A DNA stretch of 64,000 bases. Source: Paralvinella palmiformis. Lineage: Eukaryota; Annelida; Polychaeta; Terebellida; Alvinellidae. Shown in pieces: positions 43,495 through 55,300 of this stretch. A model generated the notes under the pieces. That model was not told where the DNA came from. It did not search any database and saw nothing but the letters and a program-made list of their open reading frames with translations. The stretch spans positions 186,001 through 250,000 of the forward strand of contig JAODUP010000219.1 of assembly GCA_025642065.1 (NCBI GenBank). Reading direction: 5' to 3'. Position 1 is the first letter of the stretch. Every line of letters begins with the position of its first letter. The position numbers and the translations under genes are program-made.

Positions 43495-46400
43495 TTTATT
43501 TAGAACACCAACATTAAATTGTTTTGAGCAATATTAGATGGATAGTACATAACATTTAAGTGTATGTGTGCATACATGTATCTACGTGTATGTGCACGTG
43601 CCAAATGAACGTCTCTTTTATTACATTTAATATAAGCAATAAACTGTGCTAGAATGATGCTATTTATTAAACAGTTACATGCATGTTGTGCATACGAATA
43701 CAGTAATTTTCAATGTCCACAACAGATCCAGTCCGATGTGGTGTCTCACACGCATGCACACACCCTGGATTAATTGTAATGGCATAACTACTCCACAAAT
43801 ACGATACAGAATAATGCAGTATGAAATGCACATTTCAACTCGATACAATAAAGGGAGCTTCGGGGTCAAAACAATTCCGACAATTTACTGGTTGTGAAAC
43901 GTACAAGGTCTTGCATACACCGTGACTGAGCCAAATCAATACCTGGTTGTAGTAGCACACGAATAATTAAATATTAACGCTAGCATCTTTGGCCATTAAA
44001 TATTTACAATTAATTTGAATGAAACCGTCACAAGATGGCAAAAGGTACAAGAAATGGTTATTAGTACAAAATAACAGGCATCACAGTTTGAAGTGATTGT
44101 TCATGCTTGACATCAAGTTTGAAAAAGAAAACATAATTTTAGTGCACGCACACACACACACACGAGGATGTAATGCCAATAGAACCTTCTAACATCGACT
44201 TCACAAGAAATCATTCCAAGGAAAGTGTAGTTAGATATTATTATGTGAATTACAGCATTCAATTCTGCCACAAATGAAACTGTGGTAGCCAATTTAATAA
44301 ATTAATCTACCTGGGGATGTATTTGTGTCCAACTCTTTCTCCGATGAGAAATAAAACTGGCCATTTCAGAATCTAAATAACAGTAATATAAAACCTAGAA
44401 AGTGAAATTTATACAAATCTTCCTTTGATGTTTATGCAAACTCAATATAAAAACTCCAGGCCATCACAGAACTGTATACTGTGGTAGAATGAAATGTCCA
44501 TCATGGAGCAATATACAACTTGTAAATGATGTTGTGCGCCTTGGCAGCAGTTAGTATACTTATAAATATTATAACAGATAAGACAATCTACAGCGATAAC
44601 TGAAGGGCCAGAAGTTTGGCTAGAGTTGTGTAAGCCAAATGGACGCAGAAGTGACGATTCAACTAAAATATAAAAAGCACTGTTGTAAGAAGGGCAATGT
44701 TTGGGAAAGATGTCCACCTGTGGCGCCGTTATGCATTTTATTACCAACTCTGGATGATTTCCTCAATCATATGGTACTGCCTATATATATATATATATAT
44801 CTGTCTGGTGCTTCGTACATGATAAGTATGGTACACTGGCAGGTTATGGTTGTAACTTCTCTCAGCAGATACAGGAATGTGAAGTGAATGGAAGAACAGG
44901 TGCCAAAGTAGTAAAACAAAAGATATCATGTCACCACAGTTGAAATTTAGCATCACTGATTTTTGTTGAAGATCTGTCAGCCTACCTTGAACTCAGAAGA
45001 AACTCACTGATGCTGTGCACTCACACCACACACACACACACACACAATTGGAATATACCAACTCATAGAATCACACCACTTGTCAGAAACTGATATGCAT
45101 CCTACAAATTTGTCATATATTTCTGTCAAAAAGACATCTTAATTGGTAAGCAATTAATTGGGAAACTTTTGTTGTAATTAGAATTACACAGAAAACATCT
45201 AAAAATCGTACACAGACTAAGAGAAGAAATTAACGAAAATCCAGCGAAGTAGATAATTAGTTAGTTTTTGGATATGATTTAAGCATTATTTTCGCTGACA
45301 TGGCAATGGAATCGACACATCAAATTCTATTACTACTGAACACGCAGCTTGAAATTGTATATCAACAGTCACATATCAAAATATGATAAAAATACAATCT
45401 GATAATCTGTACACATTTATGGACAAAACATAAAACGATGCTCCACTGGTATGCTGCCATGTAGAGAATGAAGCAAAAACAAGACAAAGACAGGAATATC
45501 CTGCCCATAAAATAATTTGTATTTCGTACTTTAAATGGTACAACCACAGTTCAACTAAAGATGGGAAAAAAATGTGTACAAATAAACAAAAAAGACGGTA
45601 AACCTTGTGTGAACAGCAACCAAAACATGTTTTATTGCATTGACGCATAACAAGAAATCCTACATGAAACAAAAACGGATACAACGGTAACTGCGGCGGA
45701 TCACCGACACGTGAATCTGTATTCAGATTATAATTCAAGCAGAGCATTTCGTGGCTAGATATCAGTATCTATAAATACATAATTCATTCTAACGTTCTGA
45801 GGGAATGTAGTTGTGTAGACACTGCATGCCATAAAAGATAATGAAAACTGACAAACAATTATTATTATTACTATAGTAGTACAGAATGCCAATCAGTATG
45901 TCTATACATCAAGGTAAACATGAATATAAGGCACAATACACCAAAACAAGTTTATTTTTAATTATGTATGTGTTACAAACATACAAATATTAATGTTTTC
46001 GCATACCAGTAATAATTTGTGTTTAAGGCAATTTTATGAGGAAAGCCCAAATCATGACTAAATGGGCGAAGCAATACAAGCTTTTAATCTTATACAGTAC
46101 TCGTGGATTTTAGTCATGTAGGGCCACCAAAGTGGCTGAAAAAATGGTCAGTTACGGTTAATGATGGGGACACAATGACAAAAACACTGGTTAATTGTGG
46201 AAGCCTTTTAAACTGTACAATTTGACATGTGAACACAACGTAAGACTTGAATGCAAAAGTCAAAATTACACAAAGTGCTGACAAGAGAAATGGGAATGCT
46301 TCTTGTGTGCAAGCCAACATGAGGAATTGTTTGGATCAGTGAACACATTCGACCAGACTGAATAAACACTTATTCCTTACTGTCCTTGACAGGTAATCCC

Positions 46401-48539
46401 CCCCCCCCATTGAAATCACCTCATTGAGGCTTGTATGTTACTATATGGAAATGTCTAATGGTCAAAGTGCCTTTTAAGTTTCTGGTTTATTTACACCTAG
46501 TGGGAGACCAAATACTAATACTGTTATTTCCCACAAAAATAATTCTGATGACGAACAGTGAACAAATTTAGAGTAATCATAACTAAGACACCTCACATTA
46601 AGTCACTTGTGTGTATGATATGATTTGCTGAGAGAGAAAGAGGACTTTCTAAATTTCTCGACTTCCGTTTCATATTTTTACGGTGTACATTTAATTCCGA
46701 TACACCCCCTAAGGTGAGACCTGTGAACACTAGTGCAGGGGAAATTACGAACTAGCCACTCGTGATAAACATCAATCATCTTGAAGTAGTATGCAATTTC
46801 ATGTTGCGGTGAAACTCTAGGTTCTTATGCACACAGCGCTAGTCATCCTACAATAAATATAATTTGCTTACAAATATGATATGTCGTAATGAAAGCAGCA
46901 GCAACTGTAAATGAACTATAATACAACACCGAAAATGCATTTCGTATAAGTCAAGTGAGATAATTTTACGTGCAAAAAAGATGATGAAAAGCTTCCATTA
47001 CATCTCGGCATTTGTCGAGCAAATCGGTTTCAACGGCCACAAAACTAACTGATGTTTGCCATTCTGTTGAGAATGAGGTTGGCCAGATCTAACGAAAGGC
47101 GGCATCTCATTATTGTAAAACATAACCAGAAGTGATCAAATTCTACACGACTAGAGACCAAAGGCATCGGGTCAGTCAGACAAATACAGGTGCACGGAAT
47201 GGATGTCCTCTGAAGGGAACCAGTCCATGAGTAGCCTGTAGCTGGATATTAAAACAGGTGAATTCACTACAATGGAACTCATCAATAACATAGTGTAGGG
47301 TTTTTTATCTCTTCAGATACGATAACAAATTGACAAAGGTGTACACTGCCACAATCTGAGCAGTTGTGTTCCACCTGAGCCCTGTCAGCCGAACAGGTTT
47401 CTGCCATGGAAGATAAAACGAGTCACTACTGTCAGCAATTCGGCATCACTAGCATTCCGACATATATTTTGTTTACGTGATTTATGAGAAATTACTAACA
47501 ATAACACTAATATCTTTATTGGCAAATGCCAGTCAATTTATCACCTTGTATTGATAATGATTATCAATAACAAATGCCTGGATAAATTTAACAAACAATT
47601 CAATGTTTAGTTAAAAAATCAAGACCTACCCAGAGGCTTTAATAGTTACCACGCCACAACATTTAAAGTCAAATATTGTTTTTATGGGAAATGCAAAATA
47701 ATCCATAGTTTGAAGTCTCCTATGTTTCAGAAGTCATGATGCCTATCATTAGCAATCTTTAGACAATCCCGCCACAACAGTTAATTCAGAAATCCCCAAA
47801 GTCTGAAGAAGACACCACACACACTGTACATACAGTCCTTCTCTTGTGTGCACCCCAAACCTGTTTATAAAAACCCATCTAAGATCCGTCACATCTGTAC
47901 AGTTAATAGAAAACTAAATCATGTATCTACTTACTAATTACACCAAGAGCCATTCGCAATTGTAGCTTTCTTTTGAGAAGACAAAACAGTATCAAGACAC
48001 CATTATAACAAATAATTATTCATCGATAATGCCTCTATCTATGTACAAACATAATAAAAAAATCTCTGATATCATTACCTGATCGTGACCGATTGAGGAC
48101 TGAACATTAATGGTTTTTCACCTGTGTCACATAAAGTGAACTCAATAGATAACTCTGAACACAAGTATTGCCACAAAACCCTTCTTCCAAACTGACAACG
48201 GCATATCGAATGTAAATATAGAGAAATATTGTCTTCAAGACACCACTTACTGATATGAAAGTAGAACGTACACAGACCTAAATAACAAACTTCTCACAGA
48301 TTTACTGACCGCTCGGTATTTCTCTTATTATTCAGGATCTCAGATTTAAATAAATCATTGCAATCAACTAGTGCTAAAATATTGATAATTTTTCAATAAT
48401 AAATATAAATGATAATGTGTACATTGCAGTGAGAATGAGTTGTCAAAAAACCCGAAGTTCAGCAACAACAGCAGAACACATGTAGTATACCGAAGATATG
48501 CGCAGGACGTGTAGGGAAGCGGTCATTCGTTAAGATCGA
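43495..48539 (-). other. Probable long 3' UTR of the nuclear receptor gene
   Basis: Five kilobases with almost no recognisable transposon and balanced composition compared with its surroundings, directly following the receptor stop codon. The minus strand has AATAAA at 43495-43500 among others. Only short CA and AT tracts (44148-44163, 44783-44800, 45025-45047) interrupt. No exon was recognised. The UTR reading is an inference. Confidence 0.35.
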
Positions 48540-48691
48540 TCATGCTATGGCAGCATCACCTTTGAGCAGTTCACTCAATAGACTGTACTGGGGGACGTCT
48601 CCAGCCAGTTGGCGCTGAGTCAGCTGATCTTTGCCAACAACGCAGAGTCGCGTCAGCTCTGGTAGTCGGGCTAGAAGATTACAGAATTTAC
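48540..48691 (-). CDS. Nuclear receptor exon G: helices 10-12 and stop
   Basis: [20 protein letters not shown] through [18 protein letters not shown], then TGA at 48542-48540. LLSELLKGD is an AF-2-type activation helix (phi-phi-x-E-phi-phi). Acceptor TGTTTCAG. Confidence 0.94.
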
Positions 48692-48865
48692 CTGAAACAT
48701 TAGAAGTAACTGAGGTTAATGTACACACCGTAAACAGACCATACATCGACATACATATTTGTATATACATGTAAAATACAGCTACAATTAAAAACATAAG
48801 TACATGTTTAAAATACATACACATTAATAAAAAGATGACAAAATATATACATGTAAATATATACA

Positions 48866-48915
<50 letters not shown>

Positions 48916-51900
48916 ACAATATATCTTTTAAGCAATATTATAATCCTGTTTTCAAGCTACTTTCTACACACACACACACACACACCCATATATATATATA
49001 TATGCCTATATGATAAAATATATCTTTTAAGCAATATTATAATCAAGCTGCTTTTCCTACTTAACAGAACTTTATATGTCTGAACATAATTTAACAGGCT
49101 TTGAATACCTGACACAAAAGTTTGATTATCTTATTATCATTTTTAATATTATGATTAATCATTTTTAATATTATGCCATTAGAATTAGCATTTTAAATAA
49201 CTCTGATACCTCTACCCAATAACTTCAATAAAAATACTTCATAAAATACCTGGTTTCATCTGCGAGTTAGTTGTTGTATACACCATTAATGACTCAATCA
49301 ATCTGTCTTGGTATTTACGAATTCCTGGTTCGTCTTTCAGGTTCTTTACATCTGTAAGTGTGAAATTCACAAAATCTACACACACAAGGCTATTTTTATT
49401 TAACAAATGGTTTTATTGACTGTTTAACTGGATTGGCCATACAGCTAAGTATTTAACACTACACAGATGTGACATGCCTTGCTCAACATTATCAATCAGT
49501 AACTAATGAAGATTTGTCAAATTATCTTGTGATTTTGGTGGCAAAGAGTAATTTCCTTGCCCACCATCTCCTAAACATATTACAGAAAACAAATGTGAAA
49601 TGTTGCTGTTTTATGGTCATTTTTCAGCACAGGGTGGCCTAAATGGGCCAAGTGGTCGCTATGGGTAATCACGTGCAGTGAAAAATGAAACAAGGCTTTC
49701 ACACAGCACAGTTAGGGCTTGAACCCAGGTGCTAAAGATTTGTGTCCAAGTTTTTACTCCACCAGGCTGTTCTAATAATTATACTAAAACAGAACTGATC
49801 CGAAATAGTACTGCCACATGAGAAACATAAGATAATAAACATCCTGAAATCCTGTATCGATGTATATAGAACTTCACACTGACACCCACACCTACAATGA
49901 GAGATTGAGCGAGATGCCATTACCCAAATACTAACCAGGAGATAACAGCAGCAATCCCTTCATGGTGACAAATTCGTAGTTGTCCACTTCCATCTGACGC
50001 AGGCTCTCCGTAAAGTCTAGCATACGATGTACCAACTCCTCCAGTCCTATGGACTGGGCATTTTCCAGTGTCAGAATACGTTCATGACAGAGCTTCAGGG
50101 TGCCCGGCGTACCACGCAATGACTTCCAACAACAGCATAAGCACAGCAGCTCAGCCCAGCAGTTCTGCAGCAACACTATCTGATCATCAGTCTGTAGATA
50201 AATGGAATTTAAACCTTGTTTAATAAACTTAAATCAGGGAGACACACTTCCAAACATGATCAGGTTTATAAGTCATAGTCTTGTGTAAAAGCCAAGAGAA
50301 TGAAAAAAAAAACTTTCCTGATTTACTTGAAAAGGTTTTGTTTAAATATAGATGCAGGTTGACTTTATGTAATGAATTAAGGATGAATTTTTTTATTGTT
50401 CATTACTGGCAAGTGTACATAGAGTAACCTCCGACTAATGCTTTTTTACTAAATGTGGAACTAACTTTAATATATAAAAGAGAAAAATTCCAACATAACA
50501 CGAACACAATTTATCACTTTGCCATTGTTTCACTGTTACAGTTAGCTGCATATCATTTTCAATTGTTATGACCAAGGTGTGAGTTTTGTTCCATCTTCTT
50601 CACAAAATGTATACGAACATGAACACATCTCCAATCCACAACATATTTCAAATGTTTTCATTGATTTTATTAAGGGCCTAAAAAGAGGCAGTTTTTTTGA
50701 AAATTTTACTTTAAAAAAAAAGAATATACCATCCCAAAATTCATATGTCAACATGATAGTGCATATTTAATGTGCTCTGACTTTTTAAATATAGTTTTGT
50801 AAAGGACTCCTGATTAATGTATCACATGATCAACCTCAACATGATGCTGAATTTGAAAAGGAGACAGATCATTATATTACATCTTCTGCATGAATGGTTC
50901 TAAATTTATAGCCTGCCTTGTTAACAGTCAACAAAAGTTCTGGATGACCCATTCCTGTTATTCAATCACTTTCACATTAAAAAGAACAAGAAATATTCCA
51001 CAAAGACTAATAGTTGAACAAAAATAGACATTTTATAATCAAGAAAATAGTTCACTGCATTGTATTTATGTTGATGCTGCAGGTTTGGGCATTTCTCATA
51101 AAGTGACACTTGATGACATTTTAAGCATCTGTAAACTATCACATTATGTATCTCAACTGTGTTCATCATTATTATGGTGTGCAGGTAGATTGACACATGC
51201 CTTAAAAGACAACGACTAAAAATGTAACACCTATCTAATCAGGTCATCTAAGTGGCCTGTCTCTTATGATCAGTAATTAACTGTAATCAGATAATTACAA
51301 GAATAAAAGTTTATTATAAATTTAGTCTTACACAATTAACACCAAATCCTCAAAGTTATCAATCTGTGGTTAGCATGCAAGTTTCACATTATTATTATTA
51401 TTATTATTATTCTATGATAATAAGACTAAACTACAGAAGCTGCCTCAGAAACAAGGGGAATATTAATTTAGCACCATCCATAAGACTCTTAACTATGTTA
51501 TTTGGATGTTGCTAAATTAATACGTCTTAACTTAAAGACATATTTCTGTCTAGCCGTTGTTCATCAGCAACAAATCAACATACTAAGATCATGTGATTGG
51601 AATAGAGACAGCTTCCTTAAACAAGTGGCAACAATATTTTAGTGTTAACCACCCTGAGGTAAAACTTAGAGGAAGCCCCAAAAAGATGATAAATTAAGAA
51701 CAATTTTTATTTATGGTGGTTTAACTATAACTTAACAATCGCATGTAAAAATTATATTTATTAAATAATAGCTTATTACATGAACATGACAGGATCATTC
51801 TAAACAAATCATGGAACTTACTTAATCCTAATTTTAATACACAGTTTTCCTTTATCTTATTGTGTGTATATATATATAAATATATATATATATATTTATT

Positions 51901-52269
51901 AACTCACAAGATTCATATTTATTGTCTATTTCTGGACACTGTATACTCATAGATCACCCGATTTACTTACCGATATGCTGGCAAAGTCCGGCAGATTTCT
52001 TGCCCATCGCACAATTTTATAGAGGCAGTGATCAGCGAAGTGCAGGACGGACGCAAACATGTTGACGTCGCCATCTGTCAGTTTACCTTCACAACATGGC
52101 TGTTCTTCCTCATCCTCGGTCATCAAAGATTCTACAGCCATGAGATCTTCCAACAGCTGCGGAGTCTGTGGCTGTACCTGATGACAAATTCATGTTTATC
52201 TTTAACTTGTATCAACACAGAAGCATTTAACAAATGATGAACCTAAACACAAATTTACTACTGTATTTG

Positions 52270-52307
<38 letters not shown>

Positions 52308-55300
52308 ATCATTAATGAGTCCTGCAGTCCATCAGATTTCTTACTGCTTATTTGAACCATGATAAACAAGTATAATATATACAAGAATATTTTATAGAAT
52401 TTATCAGCAAGCAAGACTGTTGTTGGCAATAATGGGAGAAATCAACATCAGCAGCACACTACAAATAAACATATCCTAATTAACAGAAGATTACCACCTA
52501 CAAAATTCTATGTAAAATGACATTGATGTAATTTAGTGGAATAAATATAACTGATAAAAAGATAAACCCTAAAATGAATGGTGAAGGCTTCAAAATGGAT
52601 TGGTACAATATACAATTAGGTGTGTTCTACTTGCCATTGGTACAAATACTACAGATGTCATCCCATCATACATTGATCATAGGATGACGTATCTGAATCA
52701 AGTTGATATATATATATATATATATTCTGTGAATAATTATTTTGACACAAGAGCCTAATTTGGTTGCTAATTCAAATTCAGAGTGAGACAATCAGTAACG
52801 AGTGTTTTTATTTGGTAGTCAGTTGTTTCCCTGGTTTAAGTTAGAATGCTTTGTGTCAGGCAAGAGTTAAAATGAGTACTTCTCACAGACAATGTTTACG
52901 ACATTAAAAATTTGTTGGCTACTGAACTAATGCAAGAGTTTGAGCCAATTACCTTTGATAAAAATAATATAATTAATATAACGGATCATGTTACAGCCAG
53001 GTGATCCAATTTGATCCAGTATGATCCAATTTGGCACTAAAAAACCCAAAAGAGGGCCACTTCTTTAATCCAATGTGAATTTCTGGATTTCAGTTGAGTA
53101 GAGTCATTGAATCTGATCATACTTGGGATATATGGCCAGGAGGCAAGTGCCTAGAGAAATGTCCCACAAACACAGGTATGAGGAGTTGGATCCTGAAGGT
53201 TTAGAGTGCTCTATTTTCTGAATTTTAATACAACATATTTCAATTGTGCTTCTCAAACATGAAATTTGTTAAGATGCTCTGCTGGCTTTTTGTCGTACGT
53301 TTTTTGATGCATTAATTAGGGTAAAATGAGATTATTATACCAAATAAACAAATGAACATTACAATTATACAAGAAATATTTTTATGTAAAATTGTATACT
53401 CCTCACACCAGATCATCACATTACATTTTAATAACATAAACTAAGTCACCCCAGCAGTGGAAGTTCATACAAGTCGTGATGAATGACTCAAGTGGTTTAC
53501 ATTTTAATACCTGAGTTACGTCAACCAGAAGTGGCGTGATCATCTTCTGTCTTCGAATACTGAGTGTAGATGAGCTGGTGGGTGTCACGGAGGATGGAAT
53601 GGCGATTGAACCAGTCGAGGTCTGAATTACAATTGGATTAAGTATGACGTTTGGCTGCGTGCGCGGTGTCAGTGGCTTGTGACTCTCTTTACGGAGCTTT
53701 ATTGGACGTAGCGGTGAGCAGCCATCGTAGGAACTACGTCCTCCTCGTGTTCTGTCTTCTCGGATTGCTGTCAGATTGAGTGACAATGTAAACATTTGGT
53801 GATGTACATTTTGTTCAATTAGCCAATCGGAAATGTTGATTAGAAAAATTTAGTCAATTTTTGGTGGACTAAAATTAATCCTAAAACAATCAATTTTCTT
53901 TAAAACACACACACACACACACACACACAATATTGCTTTTAAACTTAATATATTACAGAAAAGGGCACATTATGCTTTTAAGTGTGACATCCCAATGATA
54001 AATGTAGTAATGGTGCAGGGCTGACCACAACAATTCCCAATTCACTGGAGAAAATGTTAAGTCTATAGCTTGAACAAGATATAGATATTCTTAAACTTAA
54101 TATCTATCATTTCCTATAAAAACAACCTCACTGGCTCTCCCAGTGTATTATTTTTACAATGCAATAGGCACTATTTCTACACACAAATAATAAATTAATC
54201 CCCGTTTAATTATATTTCCACCTTCTTTATGATCTGTTACAATATATTTCAGAAGATACTGACAGACAGATAAACATGGGTTTTCTTTCTTTCTATAAAC
54301 ACTGTCCTGAACTGAAAATTACTATTATTAGTGTTCTGCGTTAGCAAACTGTACATACTTTTGTAAATGGTTAATTTCATTCTTCTGCCTCACATGAGGT
54401 GTTGGTGATGTGTATTTTTATCTTCATAACGTTTAGTTCTATAATCATAAAAGGCATTCGAAACATAATCAAAGAACTGTGATGCCGAGTCGGGACCAAA
54501 AACAACTTTATACTCTTGCAAAAAGCCTTGTACATGTTTGATATATCAGTTGCATATTTCCTCAGCATTACCTTTATTATAACTCAAATATCAGGTTATG
54601 TAGGTATTTTTCATGCATTTCACCTCACCAAAAGTAAACTGGTGAACGAATGACACTTACCTAGATGACACTGAGTAAAAAAGAAAATAACATAATATCT
54701 TAATTTTCATATTTTAAGTGATTTCACCAAACAATTTTGCAAATTTAAAATGCTAGACCAAATTTCTAATTTCGGATGCCAGTATATTCATTTTATTTAT
54801 TTTCCTGTGAAACCGTATGACAATTTCAGAGGATTTGTGGAATGACCCCAATTAACTGTTATTTAAGTTCTAACAGGATAAATAGTAAATGCATTCATCA
54901 CGCAGATCTTCATTTAATAAAATTTAATTACGATGTCGGATTAGCTGGTCCACATAAATGAACTTAATATTTTGTGGCTTCAAAATTTTCTGAGCACGTA
55001 ATGGTTGATTGGTTGATTTGTTAAGCATTGGCATGATGTTCGATATATTATGGCCACCATTGTGAACAAGGTAGGTTAAGTGGGTCAAACAACCTCCAAG
55101 GGTAATAAGGCAAGGTGAAAGATGAAACACCCTTCAGACATAGCTAGATTTGAACCTGGGTAGTTGAGATCTGTGGCCATCCATGCTACCAGTTAGATCA
55201 CATGCTACCAGTTAGATCACGGGGAGGCACCCTGGAGGCACCCCTATAGCCGTGGACATCTGGCTTTCAGCGGACTCTTTATGGAAATTTCCAGCAAACA

